Positions 1-7,730 of a stretch of DNA of 10,884 nucleotides are shown here, piece by piece (positions within the stretch are counted from its first letter, which is position 1; the number at the start of each line of letters is the position of its first letter). A model generated the notes under the pieces. That model searched no databases and had not been told where the DNA came from. It saw only the letters and a program-made list of their open reading frames with translations. The DNA comes from Candidatus Poseidoniales archaeon (lineage in GTDB: Archaea > Thermoplasmatota > Poseidoniia > Poseidoniales > Poseidoniaceae): NCBI GenBank assembly GCA_012959845.1, contig DUCL01000236.1, positions 1-10,884 on the forward strand, in the 5' to 3' direction. Made by a program: the position numbers and the translations under genes.

Positions 1-637
1 CAGCCCAATCTTTCAAGAAGCCTTCGAGTCCTTTGTCAGTAAGTGGATGTTTCATCAATTGGCGAAATATTTTCGCCGGCATTGTCGCTGTATGTGCGCC
101 AAGTTGGATACATTGAAGAACGTGGGTTGGATGACGAATAGATGCAGCCAAGACCTTTGTTGAAATCTCTGGATAACTTGCCCAAACTTCCATTATTTCG
201 GCGATTAAATTCATACCATCATGTCCGGTATCGTCAATTCTTCCGATGAAGGGAGAAACATAAGTCGCACCGGCCTTTGCAGCCATTAATGCTTGAGCGG
301 CGGAGAAAACCAAAGTAACATTTGTATCGATGCCATTTGAAGTTAGAACTTTTGTTGCTGCTAGTCCTTCAGCTGTACATGGTATCTTGATGATGACATT
401 ATCTGGAAGTTCAGCCTTTAGCGCCATACCTTGGGAAATCATTCCTTCGGTATCCATTGCAGTAACTTCTGCTGAAATTGGTCCAGAGCAAATACCAGCA
501 ATTTCTCTCACGACTTGTTTGAAATCCCGACCACTTTTCTTAATCAGTGAAGGATTGGTAGTTACGCCGTCAAGAATCCCCCATGCGGCAATCTCTCGAA
601 TTTCGTCAACATCAGCGGTATCTAGGAAGAACTCCAT
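1..637 (-). CDS. tal: Short-type transaldolase (TalC/FSA-like family), 3' end cut by window edge
   Basis: Transaldolase moves a dihydroxyacetone unit between sugar phosphates (sedoheptulose-7-P + glyceraldehyde-3-P to erythrose-4-P + fructose-6-P) in the cytosolic non-oxidative pentose phosphate pathway. 212 residues are visible from ATG at 637. The small single-domain family is usually about 215-220 residues, so only a few C-terminal residues and the stop are missing. Visible motifs: N-terminal MEFFLDTADVDEI, GVTTNPSLI (24-32), the Schiff-base lysine K84 in IIKIPCTAEG, and NVTLVFSAAQAL (106-117). Two active-site positions separate transaldolases from fructose-6-phosphate aldolases: E57 (Gln in E. 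coli FSA) and F130 (Tyr in FSA). Both have the transaldolase form here, so I infer true transaldolase activity. It lies 92 bases downstream of the transketolase subunits on the same strand. No Shine-Dalgarno precedes the ATG. Confidence 0.93.
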   Translation of the reverse strand, partial: MEFFLDTADVDEIREIAAWGILDGVTTNPSLIKKSGRDFKQVVREIAGICSGPISAEVTAMDTEGMISQGMALKAELPDNVIIKIPCTAEGLAATKVLTSNGIDTNVTLVFSAAQALMAAKAGATYVSPFIGRIDDTGHDGMNLIAEIMEVWASYPEISTKVLAASIRHPTHVLQCIQLGAHTATMPAKIFRQLMKHPLTDKGLEGFLKDWA

Positions 638-661
638 GATACGATGGCAGAGCCGGTTGTC

Positions 662-671
662 TATGAATTAA
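662..671 (-). promoter_or_regulatory. Candidate TATA box for a leaderless transaldolase transcript
   Basis: On the minus strand TTAATTCATA lies 25-34 bases before the transaldolase ATG at 637. That is about the archaeal TATA-to-start distance if the transcript begins at or next to the ATG. The absence of a Shine-Dalgarno before this ATG fits a leaderless mRNA. The surrounding 92-base gap is AT-rich, so chance matches are likely. The gene could also be read through from the transketolase genes upstream. Confidence 0.3.
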
Positions 672-729
672 TCGCTTTCAGGCAATTAATATTAAGAAAT
701 GGAATAGCAAATTATTACGATGAAAACTT

Positions 730-1668
730 TCAAGATTTTCTTGCTATTGCTCTATGAGCCGCCTGTTCTATATATTTTGAATTGATTTGCATTACCTCTA
801 GCATCTCGTCTGATTGACCTGATTCTCCGAATCTATCTTTAACACCTACCATCTCTAATGGGGCAAATATATTTTTGACTAAATGTTCTGCAACAGCACC
901 ACCTAATCCACCGATTACATTGTGATCTTCTGCAGTGACAATGGCTCCGCATTGTGATACTAAAGAATTGATTAAGTCACCATCTAATGGCTTTAGTGTG
1001 TGCATGTCAACAACTGTTGCATTGATGCCCTTTTCTGCTAATGCTTCAGCGGCTTTTACGGATTCAGAAACCAATACACCACATGCAATAATTGCAACAT
1101 CAGTTCCTTGACGCAATGTGATTCCCTTGCCGATAATTATCTCAGATTCTCTTCCGCGATACATCACAGGAGTTTTGTTTCTTGCAGTTCTCGTATATGA
1201 CGGCTTATTCAACGCAGGTAATTGCTTGGTTAATTCCAAGGTTGAAACATAATCTGAAGGATGCATTACAACCACATTTGGTAGTGTTCTGTAAATAGCG
1301 AGGTCTTCGATTGATTGTGCACTAGAACCATCTGTTCCAGTATGTGTTCCACCATGGCTACCGCACAGGTGCACTGCCAAATTTGGCCTTGCAACACCGT
1401 TGCGCATTTGTTCAAACGCTCTTTCAGTAAATATTGCGAACGTGCTTGCGAATGGGATGTATCCAGATGCTGCAAGTCCCGCACCTGTTAACAGCATATT
1501 TTGCTCACCGATTCCACATGAAATGGTACGTGCAGGATATTTTTTCCTAAAGTGTAGAGATTTTGTTGATTTACCCAAATCTGCCTCCAATACGACTACT
1601 TTGGGATTGCCTGCAATTTCGAGTAATGCTTGTCCATAACCATCTCTTGTCGCCGCCATCTCACTCAT
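730..1668 (-). CDS. tktB: Transketolase, C-terminal subunit
   Basis: This is the second half of a split transketolase, carrying the pyrimidine-binding domain (about residues 5-170) and the C-terminal domain (about 185-305), 312 residues in all. It should pair with the adjacent N-terminal subunit to bind thiamine diphosphate at their interface and transfer two-carbon ketol units. The catalytic glutamate that activates the cofactor is E55 in SCGIGEQNM. The following aromatic FASTFAIFTERAFEQ stretch (73-87) fits the aminopyrimidine pocket. HGGTHTGTDGSSAQSIEDLA (105-124) corresponds to the substrate/cofactor loop of transketolases. EDHNVIGGLGGAVAE (247-261) is the usual C-terminal-domain motif. 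The ATG overlaps the stop of the N subunit (ATGA) and is preceded by a strong GAGGTGG ribosome-binding site, so the two are translationally coupled. Separate N and C genes are common in archaea and some bacteria. Confidence 0.95.
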   Translation of the reverse strand: MSEMAATRDGYGQALLEIAGNPKVVVLEADLGKSTKSLHFRKKYPARTISCGIGEQNMLLTGAGLAASGYIPFASTFAIFTERAFEQMRNGVARPNLAVHLCGSHGGTHTGTDGSSAQSIEDLAIYRTLPNVVVMHPSDYVSTLELTKQLPALNKPSYTRTARNKTPVMYRGRESEIIIGKGITLRQGTDVAIIACGVLVSESVKAAEALAEKGINATVVDMHTLKPLDGDLINSLVSQCGAIVTAEDHNVIGGLGGAVAEHLVKNIFAPLEMVGVKDRFGESGQSDEMLEVMQINSKYIEQAAHRAIARKS

Positions 1669-2492
1669 GCAACCACCTCGCCTAGTTCAGCCATTGCTTG
1701 AGCAAATTGCTCATCATTGGGTGCTGCACCGTGGAATGCAGGATTATCTTCCATAAAGGAAACTCCTGCACCTTTGATAGTGTGGGCAATCAGTATTGAT
1801 GGTTTATCGTTTGTGGATTCAAGGAAATCTAATCCTGCCATCACTTCTTCCATATTATGTCCATCAATTTCCTTAACTTCCCAACCAAAAGCTCTCCACT
1901 TGGCAGGAATATCAAACATTCTCATTTGTACTTCACAGAAATCATCGTTTTGTATTCTGTTGCGGTCAAGAATCACTTTCAAATTGCCGACTTCGTGATG
2001 TGCTGCAGCCATTGCTGCTTCCCATACACTACCTTCTTGGAGTTCTCCATCTCCTAACATTACGAATGTTCTACGCTCACTATTATCTAGGCTAGCAGCA
2101 ACTGCACAGCCTAGACCAAATGATAGACCCATTCCCAATGAACCTGCAGAAAAATCAACCCCTGGGCACCATTTCATATCGACATGGCCTTGGCATTTTC
2201 CACCAAGAACTCTGTATGAGTGTAAATCCTCATGGCTAATGAAACCCATTTCTGCTAATACTGCATACATTCCCGGTGATGCATGGCCTTTGGATAGAAT
2301 AAATCGGTCTCTATCATCCCATTTTGGTTGGTCAGGACGAACGCGCATACGTGTTGCATACAGTGCGGAAATCAAGTCTATTTCTGATAATGAACCACCT
2401 GGATGACCGGCTTGAGCACGGTAAACCATTTTGACAATTTCAACTCTACACTTTCTTGCAAATTCTTCAAGTTCTGGTATTGACAATGTCAT
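1665..2492 (-). CDS. tktA: Transketolase, N-terminal (thiamine diphosphate-binding) subunit
   Basis: This is the diphosphate-binding half of a split transketolase, 275 residues from ATG 2492. The metal/cofactor motif starts at GDGELQEGS (147-155) and ends with the LDRNRIQ stretch (Asn178), placing D148 and N178 at the Mg2+ site. H30 in AGHPGG and H70 in SKGHASPG match the conserved active-site histidines. H254 in PAFHGAAP matches the histidine near the cofactor C2. It works with the C subunit encoded immediately downstream (4-base overlap) and presumably feeds the transaldolase reaction. An in-frame GTG nine bases upstream (2501) would add three residues. I prefer the ATG because AGGGTG just before it sits at good Shine-Dalgarno spacing, and the GTG is the end of that site. 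The N subunit follows the transporter stop by 86 bases. Confidence 0.95.
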   Translation of the reverse strand: MTLSIPELEEFARKCRVEIVKMVYRAQAGHPGGSLSEIDLISALYATRMRVRPDQPKWDDRDRFILSKGHASPGMYAVLAEMGFISHEDLHSYRVLGGKCQGHVDMKWCPGVDFSAGSLGMGLSFGLGCAVAASLDNSERRTFVMLGDGELQEGSVWEAAMAAAHHEVGNLKVILDRNRIQNDDFCEVQMRMFDIPAKWRAFGWEVKEIDGHNMEEVMAGLDFLESTNDKPSILIAHTIKGAGVSFMEDNPAFHGAAPNDEQFAQAMAELGEVVA

Positions 2493-2498
2493 TAAAAA
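2493..2498 (-). promoter_or_regulatory. A/T spacer between start-deciding Shine-Dalgarno and tktA ATG
   Basis: On the minus strand the bases read AGGGTG, then TTTTTA, then ATG. The GGTG core (about 2499-2502) can pair with the archaeal 16S 3' end and lies six bases from the ATG at 2492. This supports 2492 as the start rather than the GTG at 2501, which is part of the site itself. Confidence 0.4.
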
Positions 2499-2578
2499 CA
2501 CCCTATTGAGCCATTGGCTATGAGGGGGCTCTTTGATACTTGCGTAACATCCAAGAAGGGTGTATTACAAGGAATTCA

Positions 2579-4621
2579 TTAACGCTTAGGCATTAGTGAT
2601 TGAAATCCTCTTGTAATTGCATTTCTCACAACTGCTACAGCATCGGTCAGTAAATTTCCACCTTCGGGCAATGCTCTTGTTGCTAACCAGATAAATATTC
2701 CAACGAACCAAGCGAAGAATGCTAATGAGAGTAAGTTTCCTAATGCTCCAATTCCTAATAATTCTGGGAGATTAATCTTCATGACAATTAATATTGCAAC
2801 AAAGACACCCATTATCGATTCACCTGCGATGAATCCTGCCCCAATTAAGACACCTCTACTTTCCACCTCTTTAGCAGCATCAGTTGCAGCAACACTTGGC
2901 TCACCATCCAATGTACCATCTATTCGCAGGTGTGCGCTTCTGAGGGCAATATAGGATATTACGCCACCGAGCATAATCGGTACCGACAATCCCAGTGGTA
3001 AGTATATTCCAATTGCAACACTCATTACAGGCATGCTAAGTCTAATCAAAACAACTGCAATAACCGCTCCAAGTAATACCATTTGCAGATTCAAATTACC
3101 GCCAAATGCACCTTCTACAATTGCACCAATCAGTTCGGCTTGGGGTGCGAAAAGTGCATTCTTACATCCCGGGTCTCCAGGTAGTGGATCTAATTCACAT
3201 GCAGTACGTGAAATCCTAAACGCATCGTGTAGTAATTTTAAAGTTGGCCCTATTACAATAGCACCAGTCACTACGCCAATGATTTCAGCAATCTGTTGTT
3301 TCCATGGAGTTGCACCAACCATATGGCCAGTTTTCAGGTCCTGCATGACATCACCAGCAATTGCTGCAGAGGATGCAACGATTGCTGCGATTAACAACGT
3401 TGCATACATTAGAGAGCCGGTAGATAATCCCAAGAATAAGTCACCTACAACCCATACTAAAGCGACAGTGAACAGTAGAGTTGCAATTGTCATCCCAGAT
3501 ACTGGAGAATTTGAAGAACCGACAACTCCAGCGATATAGCCTGCAACCGCTGCGAAAAAGAACGAAACAACTGCCAAAAATAATGCACCTGCCAAAGCCA
3601 ATATTACTGATTTTAGCGCTATTGCATAAAAGATAAAAGTCGCAAAGACAAGTATGCCGCAAACCATCAATACTTTGCGAAGTGGAAGGTCTTGTTCTGT
3701 ACGAACGACTTCAAACTCAACTTCATCATTCTTTTCGAATGCTTTTGACAATCCAGTAAAGATTGTATTTTTCATTGACCATAATGTGTAAACTCCACCT
3801 ACTACCATTGCGCCAACGCCCACATAGCGGATTTGTGAGGACCACACCATGTAGAAAGCCTCAACTCCATTTGACGCTTCAGGCCATCCATTTATCAATC
3901 CATAAATTGGGACCAATAATCCGAAGCCGATTACTCCGCCTAAGAAAATGAATGAAGCGATTCTAATTCCTACAATATATCCTACAGATAATAGTGCAAT
4001 AGACAAATCCATACCCGCGTATAATTTTGTACTAAGGAAATTCACAGAACTTTCAACTGTGTGGTGCGTAACATTGAATCCTTTGACCATGAATCCATAT
4101 ATTGCGCCAATTCCTAGGGCATATAATATCGCTAATGCTCCTTCTCCACCTTCTTCACCAGCAACCAATACTTCTCTACATGCAACACCTTCTGGATAAG
4201 GAAGTGCCTCTTCTACAATGAATAATCTTCGAAGTGCAATTGTGAACATAGTACCTAATAATCCCCCAATAAGAGCAATAATGAAAGTCTCTAAGAATTG
4301 AATTTCCTGCCACATTCCAAGAACCAACAATGCAGGAACAGTGAAAATAACTCCCGCGGCAAGTGATTCACCTGCACTTGCCATTGTTTGAACTGCATTA
4401 TTTTCAAGTATTGTGACATCATCAAATAATGTACGTAAGATAATCATTGACATCACTGCTGCTGGAATAGATGCAGACACGGTCATACCCGCATACAATC
4501 CGAGGTATGCATTGGCTGCAGTCATTAGGACTCCAAGAATAATACCGACGATAATCGCTCTAACCGTCAATTCCATCGGAGACTCATCGGCTGAAATATA
4601 TGGTTCGCCCAGAGCGCTCAT
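2579..4621 (-). CDS. OPT-family oligopeptide transporter
   Basis: A polytopic membrane transporter of the OPT superfamily, prokaryotic branch, which imports small peptides or, in some members, metal-chelate complexes using an ion gradient. From ATG 4621 it is 680 residues, the family's usual size, with about 14-16 hydrophobic segments. Family signatures seen: ADESPMELTVRA (11-22), AANAYLGLYAGMTVSASIPAAV (35-56), NSPVSGMTIATLL (371-383), the APQAELIGAIVEGAFGG stretch (492-508) and YLPLGLSVPIMLGG (540-553). A cytoplasmic-looking charged loop lies at about 295-315, and a loop with C475 and C486 precedes the APQAEL segment. The frame stays open upstream to 4768, but the extra 49 residues (with several Lys/Arg and no family similarity) do not look like OPT sequence, so I start at MSALGEPYIS. 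No clear Shine-Dalgarno is visible. Substrate cannot be told from sequence; peptide uptake would suit a heterotrophic archaeon. Confidence 0.92.
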   Translation of the reverse strand: MSALGEPYISADESPMELTVRAIIVGIILGVLMTAANAYLGLYAGMTVSASIPAAVMSMIILRTLFDDVTILENNAVQTMASAGESLAAGVIFTVPALLVLGMWQEIQFLETFIIALIGGLLGTMFTIALRRLFIVEEALPYPEGVACREVLVAGEEGGEGALAILYALGIGAIYGFMVKGFNVTHHTVESSVNFLSTKLYAGMDLSIALLSVGYIVGIRIASFIFLGGVIGFGLLVPIYGLINGWPEASNGVEAFYMVWSSQIRYVGVGAMVVGGVYTLWSMKNTIFTGLSKAFEKNDEVEFEVVRTEQDLPLRKVLMVCGILVFATFIFYAIALKSVILALAGALFLAVVSFFFAAVAGYIAGVVGSSNSPVSGMTIATLLFTVALVWVVGDLFLGLSTGSLMYATLLIAAIVASSAAIAGDVMQDLKTGHMVGATPWKQQIAEIIGVVTGAIVIGPTLKLLHDAFRISRTACELDPLPGDPGCKNALFAPQAELIGAIVEGAFGGNLNLQMVLLGAVIAVVLIRLSMPVMSVAIGIYLPLGLSVPIMLGGVISYIALRSAHLRIDGTLDGEPSVAATDAAKEVESRGVLIGAGFIAGESIMGVFVAILIVMKINLPELLGIGALGNLLSLAFFAWFVGIFIWLATRALPEGGNLLTDAVAVVRNAITRGFQSLMPKR

Positions 4622-4673
4622 AAGATTGGCCAAGTGAATTGGGATTTTGAACCTAATGCACATAATTATTCGA

Positions 4674-4683
4674 GATAATATTG
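4674..4683 (-). promoter_or_regulatory. Candidate TATA box for the OPT transporter
   Basis: The minus strand reads CAATATTATC here. A start about 26 bases downstream would give a leader of roughly 30 bases before ATG 4621. This is positional inference only; the whole gap is AT-rich. Confidence 0.25.
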
Positions 4684-4758
4684 AATACGCTCCAGTTTTG
4701 AGGATAAATTCTGGCTTTTTTGCCCTGCTTTTATTACAATTGTATGGGAAACCCTCCA

Positions 4759-4771
4759 TTATAATCATAAA
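4759..4771 (+). promoter_or_regulatory. Candidate TATA box for the Ca2+ ATPase-mqnE-mqnA transcript
   Basis: The plus strand reads TTATAATCATAAA. Transcription starting about 25 bases on (near 4790) would leave a leader of roughly 35 bases containing the AGTGAT ribosome-binding site before ATG 4826. It is the best TATA-like match upstream of the ATPase, but no experiment supports it. Confidence 0.3.
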
Positions 4772-4816
4772 TCATCAATTCTTCGCAAGGCTATTGGATG
4801 GCTCATTGCATTCAAA

Positions 4817-4821
4817 GTGAT
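4817..4821 (+). promoter_or_regulatory. Ribosome-binding site deciding the ATPase start
   Basis: GTGAT matches the end of the archaeal Shine-Dalgarno consensus (AGGAGGTGAT) and lies four bases before ATG 4826. An in-frame GTG at 4817 is part of this site, so it is more likely ribosome-binding sequence than the start codon. Confidence 0.4.
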
Positions 4822-4825
4822 TCTT

Positions 4826-7729
4826 ATGTCCTCAACTACTTGGCATGACCTTGAAACTGCTGATATCCTTCTAGAATTGGATACAAATTTCGATGGTTTA
4901 AATCCCGCTGAAGTGACTAAAAGACAAGATAAATATGGATTTAACAAATTACAAGAACCGGAAAAAACATCTCCTATTATGCGGTTTTTATCACAAATCC
5001 ACGATCCTCTCAATTATTTATTAATTCTAGCAGCACTAGTTGCACTTGCATTACCTGGGCACAATGCCGGTGATGCAATATTCATTTTTATCGTGATAAC
5101 TGCAAATGCAGTATTCGGTTTTTGGCAAGAAGGTCAAGCAGAGCAAGCAATGGACGCATTAAAACAAATGTCAGTTTCTCAATGTGTTGTAGTAAGGGGA
5201 GGGATTGATGTAGAGGTATCTACACATGATTTGGTTCCTGGCGATATTGTAAAGTTAGAGGGTGGGCTCAATGTACCAGCCGATGTAAGGATAATAGAGG
5301 CTTTTCAATGTAAAATAGATGAATCTGCCCTTACTGGTGAATCTTTAACAGTAAGGAAAAATCCAAATGTTTGTGATAACGATACGATTCTTGCAGAAAG
5401 AAGAAACATGGCCTATATGGGGACTTGTGTCGCCACAGGTAGGGCTGTTGGAATCGTCGTTGAAACTGGAATGTCCACAGAGTTGGGCAGAATTGCTAGT
5501 GATGTTGTTGGCACTACGTCTCCACCAACTCCTCTAGAACTGAAATTGGAATCATTAGGTAAATTTCTTGGATTCGTTGCCCTAATCGTCGCAGTACTTC
5601 TGGTTTCACTAAAAATGCTAATTGCTTACGGTAGTCCAGAAATTGACATTTGGGATGCAGCGGTAGAGCAATTCATGATCGCTGTAGCAATTTTCGTAGC
5701 CATCGTTCCAGAAGGTTTACCAATTATTTTGGTGATTACTCTCGCATTGGGAATGCGAAATATGGCAAAACATAAGGCGATTATTAGAAGAATGAAGGCA
5801 GTTGAAACATTAGGTTCAACCACTGTTATTTGTTCAGACAAAACTGGAACGTTGACAAAAAATCAAATGACTGCTCGGCAAATAAGCACTTCATTTGGAA
5901 AATATAACATCACCGGCAACGGCTTCAAACCAGAAGGAACTCTAATGAAAGATGGTACAAAGGTTTCCAATGAAGAAATGTCAGCATTACAGAATGATAT
6001 TGGTTTTAGATTAACAGCTGCTTGTTTGACATTATGTCACAATTCTCAAATTTCTAAAACCGATGGTCGATGGCAGGCAATAGGAGACCCTACAGATTCG
6101 GCTTGCGCTGTTGCAGGGTGGAAAATAAATGGAGATGTAAAGAAATTTGCTCAACGACATCCACGTATTCACGAATTCTTTTTCGATAGTGTTAGAAAGA
6201 GAATGACTGTTATTCATGAGTATGAAGGAGAAAAATGGATTTTTTCAAAGGGTGGTGCTGGTGGATACAAGGAACTAGTTGACTGGAAAATTAGTGATGG
6301 AAAGATCCAACCGATTGAACAATCAGATTTTGACAATGCGGTTGAGGCGAATAGAGATATGGCGTCTAAAGCAATGCGCGTATTGGCACTGTGTGCTAGA
6401 CGGATGGATGATGATGAAGATATGGATGATGTTGAACAAATAGAGTCAGGATTCATTTTCCTAGGACTTGTCGGGATTATGGACCCCCCGCGCCCTGAAG
6501 TGAAAGATGCCATTGCAATATGTCAAAAAGCGGGAATAAAAGTCAAGATGATTACAGGAGATCAGCAAATTACAGCCGATGCAATCGGTTTGGAGTTAAA
6601 TATCTCTGACGGTAAAATACCCGCAGTTAATGGATTCCAACTATCAAATTATACAGATGAAGAAATGCTTGAAGTATCTTCTACCACCAGTATTTTCTCT
6701 CGCGTCACGCCCGACCAAAAGATGAGAATTGTTTCATCTTTACAGGAAAATGGCGAAATCGTTGCGATGACAGGTGACGGAGTAAATGATGCGCCAGCAC
6801 TTTCTAGGGCGAATATTGGCATTGCCATGGGAATCGCCGGTACTGATGTAGCAAAAGACGCATCTGACATGGTACTACAGGATGATAATTTTGCAAATAT
6901 TGTTTCTGCAGTTGAAGAAGGAAGAAAAATTTACCAAAACATCCGGAACTTTGTAAGATATCAAATTTCAACCAATGTTGCTGCTGTAGCGTTAATTGTC
7001 ATATCAACTTTCATCTTTAGTTGGAATTTACCACTAACCGCTACTCAAATATTAGTAATTAATATTCTAATGGATGGGCCCCCTGCAATCGCTCTAGGTG
7101 TTGAAAAGAAGCATGGCAATGTAATGAATAGGCCACCGCGGCCAGTTCATGAAGGATTGCCGAATTTATCCGATATTGCACTAATATTCTATCTCGGAAT
7201 AGTGATGGTAACCGGAACTTTGTTAATTTTCCACCTCGCTGGAGGGGGCATACAAACATGCGAGGGCTTGCCTTTCACCGAGGAAGATCTATCGCAATAC
7301 TTTGACATCAACGCCTGTTTAGACGGGGATTCTTCAGCAGTAGAGGACTGGGGGAAATATTCGGATGATAGGTTTGTCTATGCGCAAACAATGACATTCG
7401 CAGTATTCGTAGTATTCCAATTATTCAATGTCATGAATTGCCGTAGTAGCGAAGATAGTATTTTCAAATTGGGCCTATTCTCAAACAAAGCAATAAATTA
7501 TGCAGTTCTAATATCTCTCACACTATTGTGGCTAATCATACATAACTCCTCAGAAATAATACCCCTTGTAGATATAAAAGTCGGCTCCTTGCTGTCTACT
7601 ACTGAATTACAATCAAAAGATTGGCTAACAATACTGGTTGTTGCTTCGGGCGTATTTATTGTTGAAGAGTTTAGAAAGTTCATTGTATATTCCAAATACT
7701 TTGCAATAGGTAAGAAGGTCAGGAATTAA
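4826..7729 (+). CDS. P-type Ca2+-transporting ATPase (P2A, SPCA/PMR1-like ion site)
   Basis: An ATP-driven cation pump of the plasma membrane, 967 residues from ATG 4826, likely exporting Ca2+. Domains in order: N-terminal cation ATPase domain (about 5-70), M1-M2, actuator domain with TGES (170-173), M3-M4 with PEGLP (295-299), phosphorylated aspartate D338 in SDKTGTLTKNQ, nucleotide-binding domain with GDPTDSA (about 420-426), DPPRPE, MITGD and GDGVNDAP (650-657) hinge motifs, then M5-M10. M6 reads INILMDGPPAIALG, closest to Golgi-type pumps of the PMR1/SPCA kind. M5 has NVAAV where SERCA has NVGEV, so the site I glutamate is missing and one ion per cycle is predicted. The usual KGAPE nucleotide-site motif is KGGAG. 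An acidic M7-M8 loop carries two cysteines. It heads a probable operon with mqnE, one base downstream. PMCA-like or Na+/H+ specificity is less likely but not excluded. Confidence 0.92.
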   Translation: MSSTTWHDLETADILLELDTNFDGLNPAEVTKRQDKYGFNKLQEPEKTSPIMRFLSQIHDPLNYLLILAALVALALPGHNAGDAIFIFIVITANAVFGFWQEGQAEQAMDALKQMSVSQCVVVRGGIDVEVSTHDLVPGDIVKLEGGLNVPADVRIIEAFQCKIDESALTGESLTVRKNPNVCDNDTILAERRNMAYMGTCVATGRAVGIVVETGMSTELGRIASDVVGTTSPPTPLELKLESLGKFLGFVALIVAVLLVSLKMLIAYGSPEIDIWDAAVEQFMIAVAIFVAIVPEGLPIILVITLALGMRNMAKHKAIIRRMKAVETLGSTTVICSDKTGTLTKNQMTARQISTSFGKYNITGNGFKPEGTLMKDGTKVSNEEMSALQNDIGFRLTAACLTLCHNSQISKTDGRWQAIGDPTDSACAVAGWKINGDVKKFAQRHPRIHEFFFDSVRKRMTVIHEYEGEKWIFSKGGAGGYKELVDWKISDGKIQPIEQSDFDNAVEANRDMASKAMRVLALCARRMDDDEDMDDVEQIESGFIFLGLVGIMDPPRPEVKDAIAICQKAGIKVKMITGDQQITADAIGLELNISDGKIPAVNGFQLSNYTDEEMLEVSSTTSIFSRVTPDQKMRIVSSLQENGEIVAMTGDGVNDAPALSRANIGIAMGIAGTDVAKDASDMVLQDDNFANIVSAVEEGRKIYQNIRNFVRYQISTNVAAVALIVISTFIFSWNLPLTATQILVINILMDGPPAIALGVEKKHGNVMNRPPRPVHEGLPNLSDIALIFYLGIVMVTGTLLIFHLAGGGIQTCEGLPFTEEDLSQYFDINACLDGDSSAVEDWGKYSDDRFVYAQTMTFAVFVVFQLFNVMNCRSSEDSIFKLGLFSNKAINYAVLISLTLLWLIIHNSSEIIPLVDIKVGSLLSTTELQSKDWLTILVVASGVFIVEEFRKFIVYSKYFAIGKKVRN

Positions 7730-7730
7730 C

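Larger units (their letters stand above)
4622..4825. promoter_or_regulatory. Divergent intergenic region between the OPT transporter and Ca2+ ATPase
   Basis: This 204-base AT-rich gap separates two genes read in opposite directions and must hold both promoters, unless the transporter uses one of its upstream in-frame starts. Two TATA-like stretches are visible, one for each direction; they are listed separately. I see no convincing operator repeat or structured RNA. Confidence 0.6.

Noticed and set aside
330..671. Plus-strand open frame of 113 codons
   Set aside because: It lies antisense to the transaldolase, whose motifs are unmistakable on the minus strand. The plus-strand product resembles no family.
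730..2492. 1-deoxyxylulose-5-phosphate synthase or pyruvate dehydrogenase E1 halves
   Set aside because: The SKGHASPG, PAFHGAAP and SCGIGEQNM contexts and subunit sizes fit split transketolase. No dehydrogenase partner genes are present.
3033..3539. Plus-strand open frame of 168 codons
   Set aside because: It is antisense to the OPT transporter. Long antisense frames are common opposite hydrophobic coding sequence, and no ribosome-binding site or domain is seen.
4622..4825. Riboswitch or small RNA in the divergent gap
   Set aside because: No convincing stem structures or known RNA motif; the gap is AT-rich and adequately explained by two promoters.
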